In this document: positions 6,382-6,565 of the stretch, piece after piece
Layout: each line of letters begins with the position of its first letter
How positions within the stretch are numbered: the stretch's first letter is position 1
Assembly (NCBI GenBank): GCA_900552955.1
Contig: USBO01000098.1
Location: forward strand, 1 to 6,565
Direction: 5' to 3'
DNA from: an uncultured Alistipes sp.
Lineage (GTDB): Bacteria > Bacteroidota > Bacteroidia > Bacteroidales > Rikenellaceae
DNA: 6,565 nucleotides
Translations under genes and position numbers: made by a program
The notes under the pieces: generated by a model
The model's input: only the letters and a program-made list of their open reading frames with translations
Database searches by the model: none
What the model was told of the DNA's origin: nothing

Positions 6382-6565
6382 TCAGTACAGTTCGAACGAG
6401 AAGTGGTCGTAGGGTTCCTTGCGGATGGCGAGGTCGGCTGTCGAAGGCGATATGCCGAACAGCGGGGAGAACGTGTGGACGGTGACCGTTTTGCCGTCGG
6501 GCTTGAACTCCAGCACCCGGAGCCATCCGTCGCCGCCGTTGCCGTGCCATCCGCCGCCTTCGGCT
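6382..6565 (-). CDS. C-terminal end of a probable metallophosphoesterase (5' part outside window)
   Basis: Reading the minus strand from the right edge gives 60 codons ending in TGA at 6384-6382. The visible segment includes GNGGDGWLRVLEFKPDGK, VTVHTFSPLFG and a final DHFSFELY. The pattern 'GxGWLRxLxF-P-DGK...V-V-T-(Y/F)SP...F-F-L' resembles the C-terminal end of calcineurin-like metallophosphoesterases, often exported in Bacteroidota. The metal-binding motifs would lie upstream, outside the window, so the family call rests on the tail alone. Its codon use matches the other genes. It converges on htpG, and no terminator is evident just after its stop; the bidirectional hairpin at 5860-5901 is the nearest good candidate. 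Confidence 0.6.
   Translation of the reverse strand, partial: AEGGGWHGNGGDGWLRVLEFKPDGKTVTVHTFSPLFGISPSTADLAIRKEPYDHFSFELY

Noticed and set aside
6083..6412. 109-codon plus-strand frame in the 3' gap
   Set aside because: Its S/R/P/G-rich translation has no motif and it overlaps the end of the minus-strand gene.
5879..6550. 223-codon minus-strand frame in the 3' gap
   Set aside because: It overlaps the probable metallophosphoesterase end in another frame, ends inside the terminator stem and is strongly arginine-rich.
1..6565. Rex operators, CRISPR repeats, tRNAs, insertion sequences or defence genes
   Set aside because: Reading both strands by eye, I saw no TTGTGAA-N4-TTCACAA-like site, no regularly spaced repeats, no tRNA-like cloverleaf and no transposase or defence motifs.

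Overview
This is a GC-rich stretch of bacterial chromosome that looks like ordinary core genome. The gene families, the lack of Shine-Dalgarno sequences before every visible start, and the sequence style of Rex and of a long HtpG (686 residues) point to Bacteroidota. A GC-rich member of the order Bacteroidales, such as Alistipes, fits best. That assignment is inferred from protein features, not from a marker gene.

Positions 3-3598 form a tightly packed plus-strand operon of four genes, with gaps of 7 bp and 11 bp and then a 4-bp ATGA overlap. (1) A secreted protein, cut by the left window edge, carries three LysM domains followed by a type-1 periplasmic-binding-protein domain. (2) Rex is the NADH/NAD+-sensing repressor. 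(3) A protein related to RibF keeps the FMN adenylyltransferase half but lacks a normal flavokinase half. (4) The last gene encodes a hotdog-fold acyl-CoA thioesterase of the YbgC/FadM type. A strong hairpin terminator at 3618-3657 closes the operon. Two of the genes concern redox cofactors (NADH sensing and FAD synthesis), the first concerns the cell wall and the last acyl-CoA turnover. Their shared transcription suggests housekeeping co-expression, not one linear pathway.

Positions 3658-3755 are a compact control region for htpG. They hold a perfect 7-bp inverted repeat (CCTGTCA-N3-TGACAGG), an extra TGTCA half-site, and a TGGCAC...TTTGA element with the spacing of a sigma-54 promoter. htpG (3756-5816) encodes the bacterial Hsp90 chaperone and ends at a strong, probably bidirectional terminator (5860-5901).

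Positions 5902-6381 contain no convincing gene, only several short palindromes. From 6382 to the right edge is the last 60 codons of a minus-strand gene, probably a metallophosphoesterase, convergent with htpG.

I saw no mobile element, CRISPR array, tRNA, rRNA or defence system. The points most worth a second look are the flavokinase-less RibF relative and the htpG control region.
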